Assembly: GCF_902712875.1 (NCBI RefSeq)
Contig: NZ_LR743509.1
Location: forward strand, 2,742,001-2,806,000
Direction: 5' to 3'
Length of the DNA: 64,000 bases
Source: Hyphomicrobium sp. ghe19
GTDB lineage: Bacteria > Pseudomonadota > Alphaproteobacteria > Rhizobiales > Hyphomicrobiaceae
The position numbers and the translations under genes were made by a program. The notes beneath the pieces were generated by a model, which had not been told where the DNA came from, did no database searches, and was given only the letters and a program-made list of their open reading frames with translations. Numbering within the stretch: the stretch's first letter is position 1; every line of letters begins with the position of its first letter. Shown here in pieces: positions 26,425 to 35,736 of the stretch.

Positions 26425-27657
26425 TTACTCAGCCGCTTCGGCGAGGCTCTCCATTAGCGCCAGCGGGCACTGAGACCATAGAGCCGACAGGGCGTTGACG
26501 AGGTGCTCCATATCGGCGTCCGTATGCTGAGGCGACGGTGTCAGCCGGAGCCGCTCGGTGCCACGCGGAACCGTCGGATAATTGATCGGTTGAACGTATA
26601 TGCCGTAGCGATCGAGCAGCACGTCGGTCAGGGCCTTGCAGCGCACCGGATCGGCGACGAGCACGGGAACGATGTGGCTCGGTCCGGAAATGACGGGGAA
26701 ATCGGCCGCCGCGAGACGCCGCTTCAGAGTGCGGGCGCGCTCCTGGTGCTGCTCACGCTCGACGTTGCTCGACTTCAAATGGCGGATGGACGCGAGGGCG
26801 CCGGCCGCGATCGCGGGCGCCAGCGAAGTCGTGAAGATGAAGCCAGGGGCATAGGACCGAATGGCGTCGCACAGCGTCTTGGACGCTGCGATGTAGCCAC
26901 CCATGACGCCGAAGCCCTTCGCGAGCGTGCCATTGATGATATCGATGCGATGCATGACGCCGTCGCGCTCTGCGACGCCGCCGCCGCGCGGGCCATAAAG
27001 CCCGACCGCATGGACCTCGTCGAGGTACGTCAGCGCATTGTACTTTTCCGCGAGATCGCAGATGGCGGCGATAGGCGCTACGTGACCGTCCATCGAATAG
27101 ACGCTCTCGAAGGCGATGATCTTCGGCGTGTCGCGCGGCACTTTCTGCAAGCGCGCTTCGAGATCGGCGAGATCGTTATGAACGAAGATCTGCTTCGGCC
27201 CGCGGCCGTTGCGAATGCCCGCGATCATCGACGCGTGATTCTTCTCGTCGGAAAAGATCACGCAGCCGGGAAAGAGCGTTGCGAGCGTCGATAGCGCGGC
27301 CTCGTTGGCGACGAATGCCGACGTAAAGAGAAGAGCCATCTCCTTGCCGTGGAGGTCGGCAAGCTCGCGCTCAAGTTCGACGTGGTAATGGGTGGTGCCT
27401 GCGATGTTGCGAGTGCCGCCGGAACCGGCGCCGACGAGATCGATGGCCTCGTGCATCGCGGCGAGCACCTTCGGGTGTTGGCCCATGCCGAGATAATCGT
27501 TCGAGCACCAAACGGTTATCTGCTTTGCAGCTTCACCTTTGACGACTTCTGCTTTGGGGAAGGCACCTCTGCGGCGCTTCACATCAGCGAAAACCCGATA
27601 GCGTCCCTCACGCTTTACCGTATCGAGGGCGTCCGACAGCATCTGCTCGTAGTTCAT
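26425..27657 (-). CDS. hemA: 5-aminolevulinate synthase
   Basis: Condenses glycine and succinyl-CoA to 5-aminolevulinate, the C4 route to haem (and corrinoids or bacteriochlorophyll) typical of alphaproteobacteria. It is 410 residues. Visible: [47 protein letters not shown], the [20 protein letters not shown] strand and the Schiff-base Lys247 in [12 protein letters not shown]. The start ATG has GGGAG about 13 bases upstream. glyA lies downstream on the same strand, about 200 bp away. The 250-bp upstream region carries inverted repeats. Confidence 0.96.
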   Translation of the reverse strand: MNYEQMLSDALDTVKREGRYRVFADVKRRRGAFPKAEVVKGEAAKQITVWCSNDYLGMGQHPKVLAAMHEAIDLVGAGSGGTRNIAGTTHYHVELERELADLHGKEMALLFTSAFVANEAALSTLATLFPGCVIFSDEKNHASMIAGIRNGRGPKQIFVHNDLADLEARLQKVPRDTPKIIAFESVYSMDGHVAPIAAICDLAEKYNALTYLDEVHAVGLYGPRGGGVAERDGVMHRIDIINGTLAKGFGVMGGYIAASKTLCDAIRSYAPGFIFTTSLAPAIAAGALASIRHLKSSNVEREQHQERARTLKRRLAAADFPVISGPSHIVPVLVADPVRCKALTDVLLDRYGIYVQPINYPTVPRGTERLRLTPSPQHTDADMEHLVNALSALWSQCPLALMESLAEAAE

Positions 27658-27698
27658 CAGCCGGTTTCCGCTCCCTAAAGCACGGCGTTCATTATTTT

Positions 27699-27732
27699 GG
27701 TCCTTTTATGTACCCAGGGACCTGAAAGGACC
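27699..27732. promoter_or_regulatory. Inverted repeat upstream of hemA
   Basis: GGTCCTTT (27699-27706) and AAAGGACC (27725-27732) form a perfect 8-bp inverted repeat around 18 bases, 42-75 bp upstream of the hemA start. It may be an operator or a hairpin in the leader. It does not match FnrL or ICE sites. Confidence 0.4.
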
Positions 27733-27769
27733 AGTGCCGTTTCGTCGCGCAGAGGATGAAAATTTCGTC

Positions 27770-27784
27770 AGGTCAAAAAGACCT
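27770..27784. promoter_or_regulatory. Perfect 15-bp palindrome AGGTC-AAAAA-GACCT
   Basis: AGGTC, a five-A spacer and GACCT, about 115 bp upstream of hemA and about 130 bp past the L,D-transpeptidase stop. It may be an operator for hemA or part of a weak 3' hairpin of the upstream gene. Confidence 0.4.
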
Positions 27785-27910
27785 TTCATCCGGTATGGGG
27801 GCTTTGTTTCTGGCAGCTGACGGCTCTGGCAGCAAGTCGTCGGGCGCATAACAGGCCTCCCGCATCTGGAAGCTATGATGCCATCGCGACCGTAAGGTGG
27901 CATCGACATG

Positions 27911-29254
27911 TTAATAGGAAGCTGCCACTTCGCCGATGCCGTCCTTCTGGTAAATGTCGCGCCGGAATTGCACGACCCCATCTTCGGTCGCCCAGGCGCT
28001 GATGTAGACAAACAATAATTGAACGGGCTTTTTCAAGCGGACGTCCAGGCGCTGTCCCTGCTCTTTCAGTTGCGCGACCCGATCGGCATTCCAGCCTTTC
28101 TGATCGGCGAGCAACCAGGCCGCCAAGTTTTCGATGTTATGGACGCGGATGCAGCCCGAGCTTTCCGAACGGAAGTTGCGGCCGAAGATGCGATCCGACG
28201 GGGTGTCGTGCATGTAAACGGAGTGGGCGCTGTCGAAGTTGATCTTCAGGAAGCCGAGCGGGTTCTCCTTGCCCGGCTGCTGGCTGTACGTGTAGGTGCC
28301 GGGCGACACCTTCTCCCAGTTGATGCTCTGCGGATCGACCTTCTTCCCGCCTGCGTAGGCGTCGATGCCGAATTTCACCAGAACGTTCTGGCCCTTCTTC
28401 TGCATCTCGCGTCCACGCGGGATCAGGTCTTCCGAAACGACCGTCGGCGGCAGCCGCCACATGGGATTGAAGTTGAGGTCGGTAATCGGCGTGCGCAGAA
28501 GAGGTGTCGGCCGCTCGGGCTTGCCGACGACGCCTGCGTACCGGGCAACGATCGCGCCGTTCTCCACGGCTTCGATGTGCGCCGCCGGGATGTTTACGAC
28601 GACGTATCTCTTAGATGTCGTCGGGATGGCTTCCTGCAAGCGCACCAAATTGACCTTCAGCTGCTTCAGGCGCACATCCGCGGGCACGTTCAGGGCGGCG
28701 ATCGTCCGCTTGTCGGCGATGCCGGTCGGCGTCAGGCCGTTCGATGCCTGGAACCGCTGAAGCGCCTTCTCGACGTCGTTGTCGAAATAGCTCGAAGTTG
28801 TATTGGCGCTGCGCAGGTCTCCCGAGGCCGCCAAGCGGGCGCGCAGCAATGCGACGGCGGGATCGGTCGTCCCGAATTGCATGAGACTGTCACGGGGTGT
28901 CTTTGGTGGCGGTTCTGGGATTTGCGGCCAGCCGCCCTTCCCCACGATCATCGTGTACTGCCGGACCGCCATCTTGGTCGCTTCGATATTTGCCTTGGCG
29001 AGCGTCGCGTAGCCTTTGGGCGGGTTGGCTTCCCATTCGCGGACGAAGTCGGGATCGGTCCGGTTGCTCGTGTAGGACGGGCCGTCGTTGCCGGAGCCAA
29101 AATTGAACCAACTGAACCCCTGGGCCGCCGCACCGCCGGATCCCAGCCAGCCGGCCGCCGATATCGCAATGAATCCAATGCTCAGGACGCTGGCTATCAG
29201 CCGACGGTCTGAAAGGGCGATCCCTGCCCCAAGCTTCCGTTCCCCCAAGCCCAC
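27911..29254 (-). CDS. L,D-transpeptidase (YcbB-like), copy 2
   Basis: Periplasmic L,D-transpeptidase of 447 residues. An N-terminal hydrophobic signal lies at about residues 19-45 (IASVLSIGFIAISAAGWLGSGGAAAQG). A peptidoglycan-binding-like region is at about 125-195 (DPAVALLRARLAASGD... KALQRFQASNGLTPTGIADKRTIAALNV). The YkuD domain has His349 in YMHDTP and Cys368 in SSGCIRV. It is paralogous to 17485-18846 in length and layout. It is preceded on the same strand by an LdtR-like MarR gene, separated by a terminator. In Liberibacter, LdtR controls an L,D-transpeptidase gene (ldtP); this gene is the natural candidate target here. Confidence 0.9.
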   Translation of the reverse strand: MGLGERKLGAGIALSDRRLIASVLSIGFIAISAAGWLGSGGAAAQGFSWFNFGSGNDGPSYTSNRTDPDFVREWEANPPKGYATLAKANIEATKMAVRQYTMIVGKGGWPQIPEPPPKTPRDSLMQFGTTDPAVALLRARLAASGDLRSANTTSSYFDNDVEKALQRFQASNGLTPTGIADKRTIAALNVPADVRLKQLKVNLVRLQEAIPTTSKRYVVVNIPAAHIEAVENGAIVARYAGVVGKPERPTPLLRTPITDLNFNPMWRLPPTVVSEDLIPRGREMQKKGQNVLVKFGIDAYAGGKKVDPQSINWEKVSPGTYTYSQQPGKENPLGFLKINFDSAHSVYMHDTPSDRIFGRNFRSESSGCIRVHNIENLAAWLLADQKGWNADRVAQLKEQGQRLDVRLKKPVQLLFVYISAWATEDGVVQFRRDIYQKDGIGEVAASY

Positions 29255-29398
29255 GTCCGTCCCCCGGCGCTTGCGATTCCAATTGGCGTTGGGGCTACAC
29301 TATCTGAAATACGAGCATTTGACATCGGATAGATGCCGCGCGGGCTGTCTGCGGACCGGCATGTCCACAGGTGCCCGTCGCCGCCGCCGTCGCGAACG

Positions 29399-29432
29399 AA
29401 AAAGGACCTCTCTGCGGATGCAGAGAGGTCCT
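29399..29432 (-). terminator. Rho-independent terminator of the ldtR-like gene
   Basis: Minus strand: AGGACCTCTCTGC, ATCC loop, GCAGAGAGGTCCT, then a run of Ts. The stem is a perfect 13 bp, about 55 bp past the stop. It separates ldtR from the downstream transpeptidase. Confidence 0.92.
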
Positions 29433-29485
29433 CGACGCCCGTCGTAAGACGGCGTTCAAAAGCAGGCTATTGGCGTCGGCCGTTT

Positions 29486-29995
29486 TTAGAGGCGGTAGCG
29501 AATCTGGTCCGACCAGAAGCGTTCCAGGCGCACGAGGGCTTTGTTCAGGCCCTTGACGTCTTCATTGGAAACTTCGCCGACGGTCTGCACCGAGCCCAGC
29601 TGACGAAGATAGAGCTTCGAAACGATGTCCCGCGCCTCGAGGCCCTTGTCGGTCAGGCTCACACGCACCGACCGGCGATCCGTGTCGGACCGCTTGTAGT
29701 GAATGTATCCCATGTCGACGAGCTTCTTCAGATTGTAGGACACGTTCGACCCAAGGTAGTAGCCCCTGGTCTTCAGCTCGCCTGCCGTCAGCTCACTCTC
29801 GCCGATGTTGTAAAGGAGCAATGCCTGCACGCTGTTGAGCTCGGCTCCGCCACGTCGATCAAACTCGTCCTTAATGACGTCGAGCAGAAGGCGATGCAGA
29901 CGCTCGATCAAACGCAGCGCCTGAAGGTATTCACCGCGAAACCCTTCTTCCTGGGCCGGCGCGCGGTGACGCGCCATATCGTACGCTAAACTCAT
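29486..29995 (-). CDS. ldtR: MarR-family regulator, LdtR-like
   Basis: A 169-residue winged helix-turn-helix regulator. The DNA-binding region reads ELTAGELKTRGYYLGSNVSYNLKKLVDMGYIHYKRSDTDRRSVRVSLTDKG (about residues 76-126), with the wing DRRSVRV. The LGSNVSYNLKKLVDMGYI block is, from memory, the strongly conserved signature of alphaproteobacterial LdtR. Start ATG 29995 is chosen for the AGGCAGGG just upstream; a TTG 15 bases earlier is unlikely. LdtR regulates an L,D-transpeptidase and stress tolerance in Liberibacter and rhizobia, and the next gene downstream here is such a transpeptidase. Confidence 0.85.
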   Translation of the reverse strand: MSLAYDMARHRAPAQEEGFRGEYLQALRLIERLHRLLLDVIKDEFDRRGGAELNSVQALLLYNIGESELTAGELKTRGYYLGSNVSYNLKKLVDMGYIHYKRSDTDRRSVRVSLTDKGLEARDIVSKLYLRQLGSVQTVGEVSNEDVKGLNKALVRLERFWSDQIRYRL

Positions 29996-30212
29996 AACCC
30001 TGCCTCGCAATTGTTTGACGCCACCCGGTTTGCCCGGGTTTTGACAAATTGATAACGCGGAGGCCTGAATTTCGGCTAAATAGATATAGTAAAAGAATAG
30101 TAGGGGGGTGTCTTTGGAATGAATTTTTAACCAATATTCAGGTCAATTCTCCGAATTGGTAACTATCGTCCTAACGCGGCGACGACAATTAACAACAATA
30201 TCGCCAGATATT

Positions 30213-31406
30213 TTAAACTCGCGCTGCCTGCATCTCCGTTCTCTTCGGCAATTCGAGCTCTGCCCCTGGCAATGGCGCAAAATACGCTTCGACTACATCA
30301 GCAATACTATCATCATAGCGATTTGGTTTCCATGCTGGGCTGCCATCCTTATCGATGAGCAGCGCGCGAACGCCTTCGTGGAAATCGTGGCTTTCGATGG
30401 ATCGCACGGCTACACGATAATCTTCGACGAGTGTTTGACGTATATCAAGCGAAAGCGCCGATTGAATATGGCGGATCGTAATGGCCAGCGATAACGCCGA
30501 GCACTTCGCCAGATCGGCCAACGTCTTTTTCGCCCACTCGCAGCCTTTGGCCTCCGCGTTCGTCAGCGAACGCAGAATACCTTGGAGCGTCGGCTCGGAA
30601 AAATGCTCGAGGATATGGCCCCGGTCTTTTTGTAGGTCTCCAGGAGCTTGAATTTCGTTAAGGGCGTCGAGCATGGGGTCGACGGGTTCGGCGTCTTTCA
30701 ATTTCGCCAAAATGCCGGGAAAATGCGTCGCGGAGATGCAATGCGTAACGAGACCTAGCCATTGCGCATCGGCGCGTCCGATCGCACGGCCGGTGAGACC
30801 CAAATAGATTCCGATGGGCCACGGCATCTTCGCCAGCACGCGCGATATGCCGACGTCAGGGAACAGTCCGATCTTGGTTTCGGGCATCGCCCATTTGAAA
30901 TTTTCGCCGGCGACGCGATGCGTATTGTAGGCGGTCAAGCCGGCGCCCGAACCCATGCACAGCCCATCGATGAACGACACCGTCGGCTTGGAGAAGCATT
31001 CAAGGAGCCAGTTGAGCGAATACTCGTTCCGGAGATAACTCTTCGCGGTCTCGATATCGTCCTTTGCAGCAACCGACAGCGCCCGGACGTCGCCACCGGC
31101 ACAGAAGGCTCTCGGATTATTGGAGAGCAGCGCGACGATGTAGACGTCGGGATTGCGAGCGACGGCCGGGATGGCGCTGCTCAACGTGCGGCACATCTCA
31201 TCGTCGAGGGCGTTGAGGACGTTCGGCCGGTTCAGCGTGAACGTCTGCAGCGCCTGCGATCGGTCCGCTATGATCTTCGGAGACTGCCCGACTGTCGACG
31301 TTTTGAGATCGATGTTGTGCTGGTTCACTGCATGCTCGGTAAGTATCGGTGGCGCGACTCGGTTGTGAAATCGGATGCTATGGCCTGTTTCATACGAACC
31401 CGCCAT
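30213..31406 (-). CDS. Enoyl-CoA hydratase/isomerase-family protein, 3-hydroxyisobutyryl-CoA hydrolase-like
   Basis: Crotonase-fold protein of up to 397 residues. Motifs fit the HIBYL-CoA hydrolase branch: ITLNRP-like TFTLNRPNVLNALDDEM, the oxyanion-hole FCAGGDVRAL, FIDGLCMGSGAGLTAYNTHRV, and the catalytic-region MPETKIGLFPDVGISRVLAKMP. The C-terminal extension (residues 230-390, including ESHDFHEGVRALLIDKDGSPAWKP) is typical of that branch, where the enzyme serves valine catabolism. The start is unsure: the first about 40 residues lack similarity, so an internal start is possible. It stands alone, divergent from the extensin-like gene. Confidence 0.85.
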   Translation of the reverse strand: MAGSYETGHSIRFHNRVAPPILTEHAVNQHNIDLKTSTVGQSPKIIADRSQALQTFTLNRPNVLNALDDEMCRTLSSAIPAVARNPDVYIVALLSNNPRAFCAGGDVRALSVAAKDDIETAKSYLRNEYSLNWLLECFSKPTVSFIDGLCMGSGAGLTAYNTHRVAGENFKWAMPETKIGLFPDVGISRVLAKMPWPIGIYLGLTGRAIGRADAQWLGLVTHCISATHFPGILAKLKDAEPVDPMLDALNEIQAPGDLQKDRGHILEHFSEPTLQGILRSLTNAEAKGCEWAKKTLADLAKCSALSLAITIRHIQSALSLDIRQTLVEDYRVAVRSIESHDFHEGVRALLIDKDGSPAWKPNRYDDSIADVVEAYFAPLPGAELELPKRTEMQAARV

Positions 31407-31565
31407 ATTTTGCGGCTATGGAATCATCTTCCACACTAGAGACGCTTGCCGTATCCCCGATCGGATCAACGGCCGAGGTCAGTATGAGCTTGGCCTGAAA
31501 AGGGAATTCTGGAATATTCAGGCTCCCGCCGAGATCAGCGCTCGCGTCGACTTTGTAGAGCGGCC

Positions 31566-32801
31566 GTGAAGGATGTACAGACGGAAATGATGACATCCCC
31601 CAGCACGGGCCGCCGCAAGGGGCACTACACCAGACCGTCGCGCCTTGGGCACGTCGCAACCGCCGTCATTTTCGTCGCTTCATTGCTTGTCGGCGAAGTG
31701 CCTGCTGATGCTCAGACTAAGCAAAAGGCAACGCCTCCCGCATGGGAAGCGACTTCTGCGGCCGAGCCCGCTGCCGCAGCGCCGCCCACTCAGCCCGCAT
31801 CAGACGCGGCGAAGGCCGCTCAAAAATCGGAGGATGGCGTAAAGCCCGCAGATCCGGCGACGACTGCCGCCGAACCCGCGCCGAAGGCTCCCCCGACGTG
31901 GTCCGCAGCTGAGATTGCAGATGCCAAGGCGCGTTGCGCGGTCGTTCTCCAGCGCATCCACGCCGTCGCCTTGCCGCATGAGCCGATCAAGGAGGGTGCA
32001 TGCGGCACGCCCGCTCCCATCGAACTCATCAGTATCGGTCAGAACCCCCAGGTCGCGTTATCGCCACCGGCAATTGTGACCTGCGATCTCGCTGAATCTC
32101 TGGTCAATTGGTTCGAAGGCGATGTGCAGCCGCTCGCTCGCAAGCACCTCAAGTCCGAAATCATCACGATCCAGACAATGAGCTCCTATTCGTGCCGCAA
32201 CGCTTACGGCCGCAAGAAGACGAAGCTCAGCGAGCACGGCTTGGCGAACGCGCTCGATATCGGCGGTTTCATAACGGCGACGACGAAAACGGCCGATGTG
32301 CTTCAAGACTGGGGAAAGCCGCAACGCCAAATTTTGGCCGAGGCTGCCGCCGAGCAGCGCGCCGCTGAAGAAGCGGCTGCCAAGGCCGCGGGAACGGCGG
32401 TCGCGACCAATCCGGCTCAGGCCGCGCTCCCGTCGGCTCTGCCGTCGACCGCGGGCGCAGCTGTTACTTCACTCGCGCGTTCGACAATCATCGATGGCGC
32501 CGGGGATGGCGAGATCGTCGCAAAGCCAACTTTGGCAACGTCCGATCCGGTCGTCGCTAACAAACTCGGCGGGCCACTCCTGAAGCCCGGCAAAAAAGGT
32601 TCGCTCGCTCATAAAACTTCGAAGATAGGCGTCAATTCAACGTCCAACCCCGACCCTGAACTCAAGGCGTTCCTGCACGAGGCGCATCAGGCTGCGTGCC
32701 GGATCTTCGGAACGACGCTTGGGCCCGAAGCGAACGACGATCACCGGAACCACTTCCACATCGATATGGCGCAGCGCAAGTTTACCAAAATCTGCAATTA
32801 G
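31566..32801 (+). CDS. Extensin-like-domain secreted protein with a long low-complexity insertion
   Basis: A protein of up to 411 residues. A signal peptide or anchor (about residues 28-50, LGHVATAVIFVASLLVGEVPADAQ) precedes an Ala/Pro/Lys-rich linker (50-115). The bacterial extensin-like C-terminal domain (M15-like zinc fold) follows: SYSCRNAYG, SEHGLANALDIGGF with His224 and Asp231, and the closing ACRIFGTTLGPEANDDHRNHFHIDM with HFH at 396-398. Between the two halves sits an Ala/Thr/Ser-rich stretch of about 105 residues (255-360) not usual for the family. The start is GTG 31566 or the ATG pair at 31587/31590. A cell-wall role is inferred from family context. Confidence 0.82.
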   Translation: MKDVQTEMMTSPSTGRRKGHYTRPSRLGHVATAVIFVASLLVGEVPADAQTKQKATPPAWEATSAAEPAAAAPPTQPASDAAKAAQKSEDGVKPADPATTAAEPAPKAPPTWSAAEIADAKARCAVVLQRIHAVALPHEPIKEGACGTPAPIELISIGQNPQVALSPPAIVTCDLAESLVNWFEGDVQPLARKHLKSEIITIQTMSSYSCRNAYGRKKTKLSEHGLANALDIGGFITATTKTADVLQDWGKPQRQILAEAAAEQRAAEEAAAKAAGTAVATNPAQAALPSALPSTAGAAVTSLARSTIIDGAGDGEIVAKPTLATSDPVVANKLGGPLLKPGKKGSLAHKTSKIGVNSTSNPDPELKAFLHEAHQAACRIFGTTLGPEANDDHRNHFHIDMAQRKFTKICN

Positions 32802-32871
32802 CGGCTTTGCGACCGGTAAACTCCTGCAATCGGGCGGCGGCATTCCCGACCTGCATCGCTATCATCCCTGA

Positions 32872-34020
<1,149 letters not shown>

Positions 34021-34036
34021 GACGCGTTTCACCTCC

Positions 34037-34129
34037 GTCATCCTCGGGCTCGTCCAGAGGATACATTTATCGGCTGACTACGGCCCTCAGGGCACGATGG
34101 ATCCTCGGCCTAAAGCCGAGGGATGACAT
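34037..34129. repeat. Palindromic intergenic repeat, copy B
   Basis: Begins GTCATCCTCGGGCTC and ends ATCCTCGGCCTAAAGCCGAGGGATGACAT, with the same inverted two-arm plan as copy A at 631-717. Its left arm is diverged (TCCAGAGGATACAT). It starts 17 bp after the hemB stop. Confidence 0.7.
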
Positions 34130-34266
34130 GTGGGCGACAGCGCGCTCCCCTCCATCATACCGGCGGCAGCATGAAACTCGTCATTAGGCGGCAGAATTCC
34201 TTCAAGGCGCTTCCGCACGCGGCGTCTTGTTTCTTTGTTGCCCCGCGCCAAAAGGATTCCGCAAAT

Positions 34267-34351
34267 TGTCATCCTCGGCTTTAGGCCGAGGATCCATGGC
34301 GCTGCCGTACCCGTTGATGAATAGATCCTCGGGACAGCCCGAGGGTAACAA
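34267..34351. repeat. Palindromic intergenic repeat, copy C
   Basis: Begins TGTCATCCTCGGCTTTAGGCCGAGGATCCAT, identical to the start of copy A over its whole left arm, and ends GATCCTCGGGACAGCCCGAGGGTAACAA. It sits just past the end of the DUF2155 gene, on the other side of the same convergent gap as copy B; the 137 bp between B and C hold nothing recognisable. Confidence 0.72.
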
Positions 34352-34377
34352 TGGTCGGATTGTGCGGCTGTGCTTTG

Positions 34378-35019
34378 TTATCGGCGAACGCGGCGGCGGT
34401 AATCCTGGTCGGCAGGCGCTCCGCCGTTGTCCTGGTAGCCGGCGTCCGGCGGTTGCTGACCTTCGGCTGTGGCGGGCGCATCGGCCGGAGCGCCCTCGGG
34501 CGCGACAGGCTTCTGCTCAACGATCGTGCGAGCGGGCTTATTGCACTCGGTCAGCCAGACGTCATAAGTCGGATGCTCGAGCCCATAGATGCCGGGGCTC
34601 TCGGCAAACATCCAGCCCGTGAAAATTCGTTTTTCCGAGCCATCGAGCTGCGTTTCTTCAATCTCGACGAACGTCGTGGTCTTCGGCTCTTCCGTCGGCG
34701 GGCGCGAGTAGCAGGCCCGCGGCGTGATCTTGAGCGCGCCGAACGTCGCCGTTTCGCCCAGCGCCACCTCGAATTTCGAAATGTGCGCCGTCACCTTGTC
34801 GAGCGCGGAAAAGACGGCAACCTGATTTTCGATGCGATCGGCCTTCGCGGGCGCCGTCGCTGCGCTCATTGCGCCCGCGAGCAAAAGCGTCAGCGACGTT
34901 AGGGCCGCTCCGCGACGGTTAAGCCGTACGCTCAGCGCAAAATTCAAAAGCAACGGCTTTCTCAATTCAGAATCCAGTGAGGGGGCGCTGCCCGGCGGAG
35001 GCCCTCGATTGAGCCTCAA
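34378..35019 (-). CDS. DUF2155 secreted protein
   Basis: Carries a DUF2155 domain: the core reads ISKFEVALGETATFGALKITPRACYSRPPTEEPKTTTFVEI, then FTGWMFAESPGIYGLEHPTYDVWLTEC, with the two conserved Cys and the W-M-F-A-x-S-P motif. A signal-like hydrophobic stretch (ALTSLTLLLAGAMSAATAPAKA) precedes it, and a Pro/Ala/Gln-rich acidic tail follows. The start is uncertain: no in-frame ATG lies before the signal, so a TTG is assumed. In alphaproteobacteria the family commonly neighbours the NDUFA12 gene, as here (25 bp apart, same strand). The function is unknown. Confidence 0.82.
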   Translation of the reverse strand: MRLNRGPPPGSAPSLDSELRKPLLLNFALSVRLNRRGAALTSLTLLLAGAMSAATAPAKADRIENQVAVFSALDKVTAHISKFEVALGETATFGALKITPRACYSRPPTEEPKTTTFVEIEETQLDGSEKRIFTGWMFAESPGIYGLEHPTYDVWLTECNKPARTIVEQKPVAPEGAPADAPATAEGQQPPDAGYQDNGGAPADQDYRRRVRR

Positions 35020-35044
35020 AGCGGGCGAATTTTCGATCAGGCGG

Positions 35045-35443
35045 TTAGTGCGGCTTCCATGCCTTGTAATCGCTGGTCGACTTGGCGCGCTCGCCTTTGC
35101 CCAGGATCGAGCCTTTCGGGCGATACGCCTGCGACGTTCCCGTCAGATTCGGCTGGTGCGACTTCTGCCACGGGCGGGGGTGGTAGCGTTCGTCGGTCGG
35201 GATCGTATCGACGGTATAATGAAGCCAGCCGTGCCAATCGGGCGGCACCTGGCTCGCCTCGGAAAGCTTCGGATATATGACCCAGCGCGCGGGCACGCCG
35301 AGCGGTCCGACGCCCGACTTTTGGACGAAGTAGCGATTTCCAAACTCGTCCTGGCCGACCTGCTTGCCCTTCCGCAGCGTGAAAAGTCTGGTTCCCCAGG
35401 TATTTCCGCCCCACCAGCTGAAGATTTCGCTGAGTAAGCCCAT
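35045..35443 (-). CDS. NADH:ubiquinone oxidoreductase accessory subunit, NDUFA12 family
   Basis: A 132-residue homologue of the mitochondrial Complex I subunit NDUFA12 (B17.2), an accessory subunit kept in alphaproteobacterial Complex I. The sequence shows the family pattern: FTLRKGKQVGQDEFGNRYFVQK, PARWVIYPKLSEASQVPPDWHGWLHYTVD and the final KPWQK-like RPWQKSHQPNLTGTSQAY. No membrane segment is evident; it would sit at the matrix/cytoplasmic arm. Start ATG 35443 has AAGGA about 11 bases upstream. The DUF2155 gene follows in the same transcript. Confidence 0.92.
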   Translation of the reverse strand: MGLLSEIFSWWGGNTWGTRLFTLRKGKQVGQDEFGNRYFVQKSGVGPLGVPARWVIYPKLSEASQVPPDWHGWLHYTVDTIPTDERYHPRPWQKSHQPNLTGTSQAYRPKGSILGKGERAKSTSDYKAWKPH

Positions 35444-35689
35444 GTCTTGAAGGTCCTTTTCCCGCCGCGCCTCGGTTTCGACTTAGCTGCACCGCGGGGC
35501 TTATGTCCAGACTGTAGGAGGGAGATGCAGCCGCGCAACAGCGACTGTGCGGAATCGCACTAAGCTCTGGGTCGTCAGGGTGAGCAAAATCGAGAAATCC
35601 CACCTCATCCACATGGTCACCGACTTAGAACCACGTTGAAACATACCGAAATCAGCGCGAAACGCGTCATCCGCTCGAAGTTACCAACA

Positions 35690-35705
35690 GCACTAGATAT
35701 AGTAT
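35690..35705 (+). promoter_or_regulatory. NrdR box 1 upstream of nrdJ
   Basis: GCACTAGATATAGTAT matches the NrdR consensus acaCwAtATaTwGtgt at 13 of 16 positions, including all the invariant ones. Together with box 2 the centre spacing is 31 bp, the helical phasing expected of NrdR operator pairs. Confidence 0.75.
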
Positions 35706-35720
35706 GTGTTGCGGCTGCTA

Positions 35721-35736
35721 CCCCAATATATATCCC
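35721..35736 (+). promoter_or_regulatory. NrdR box 2 upstream of nrdJ
   Basis: CCCCAATATATATCCC keeps the AATATATA core of the NrdR consensus but is weaker at the 3' arm. It lies exactly 31 bp after box 1, about three helical turns, as in characterised NrdR-regulated promoters. Confidence 0.65.

Noticed and set aside
25176..26498. Long plus-strand open frame over glyA (about 440 codons)
   Set aside because: glyA on the minus strand is unmistakable; the plus-strand frame has no recognisable motif.
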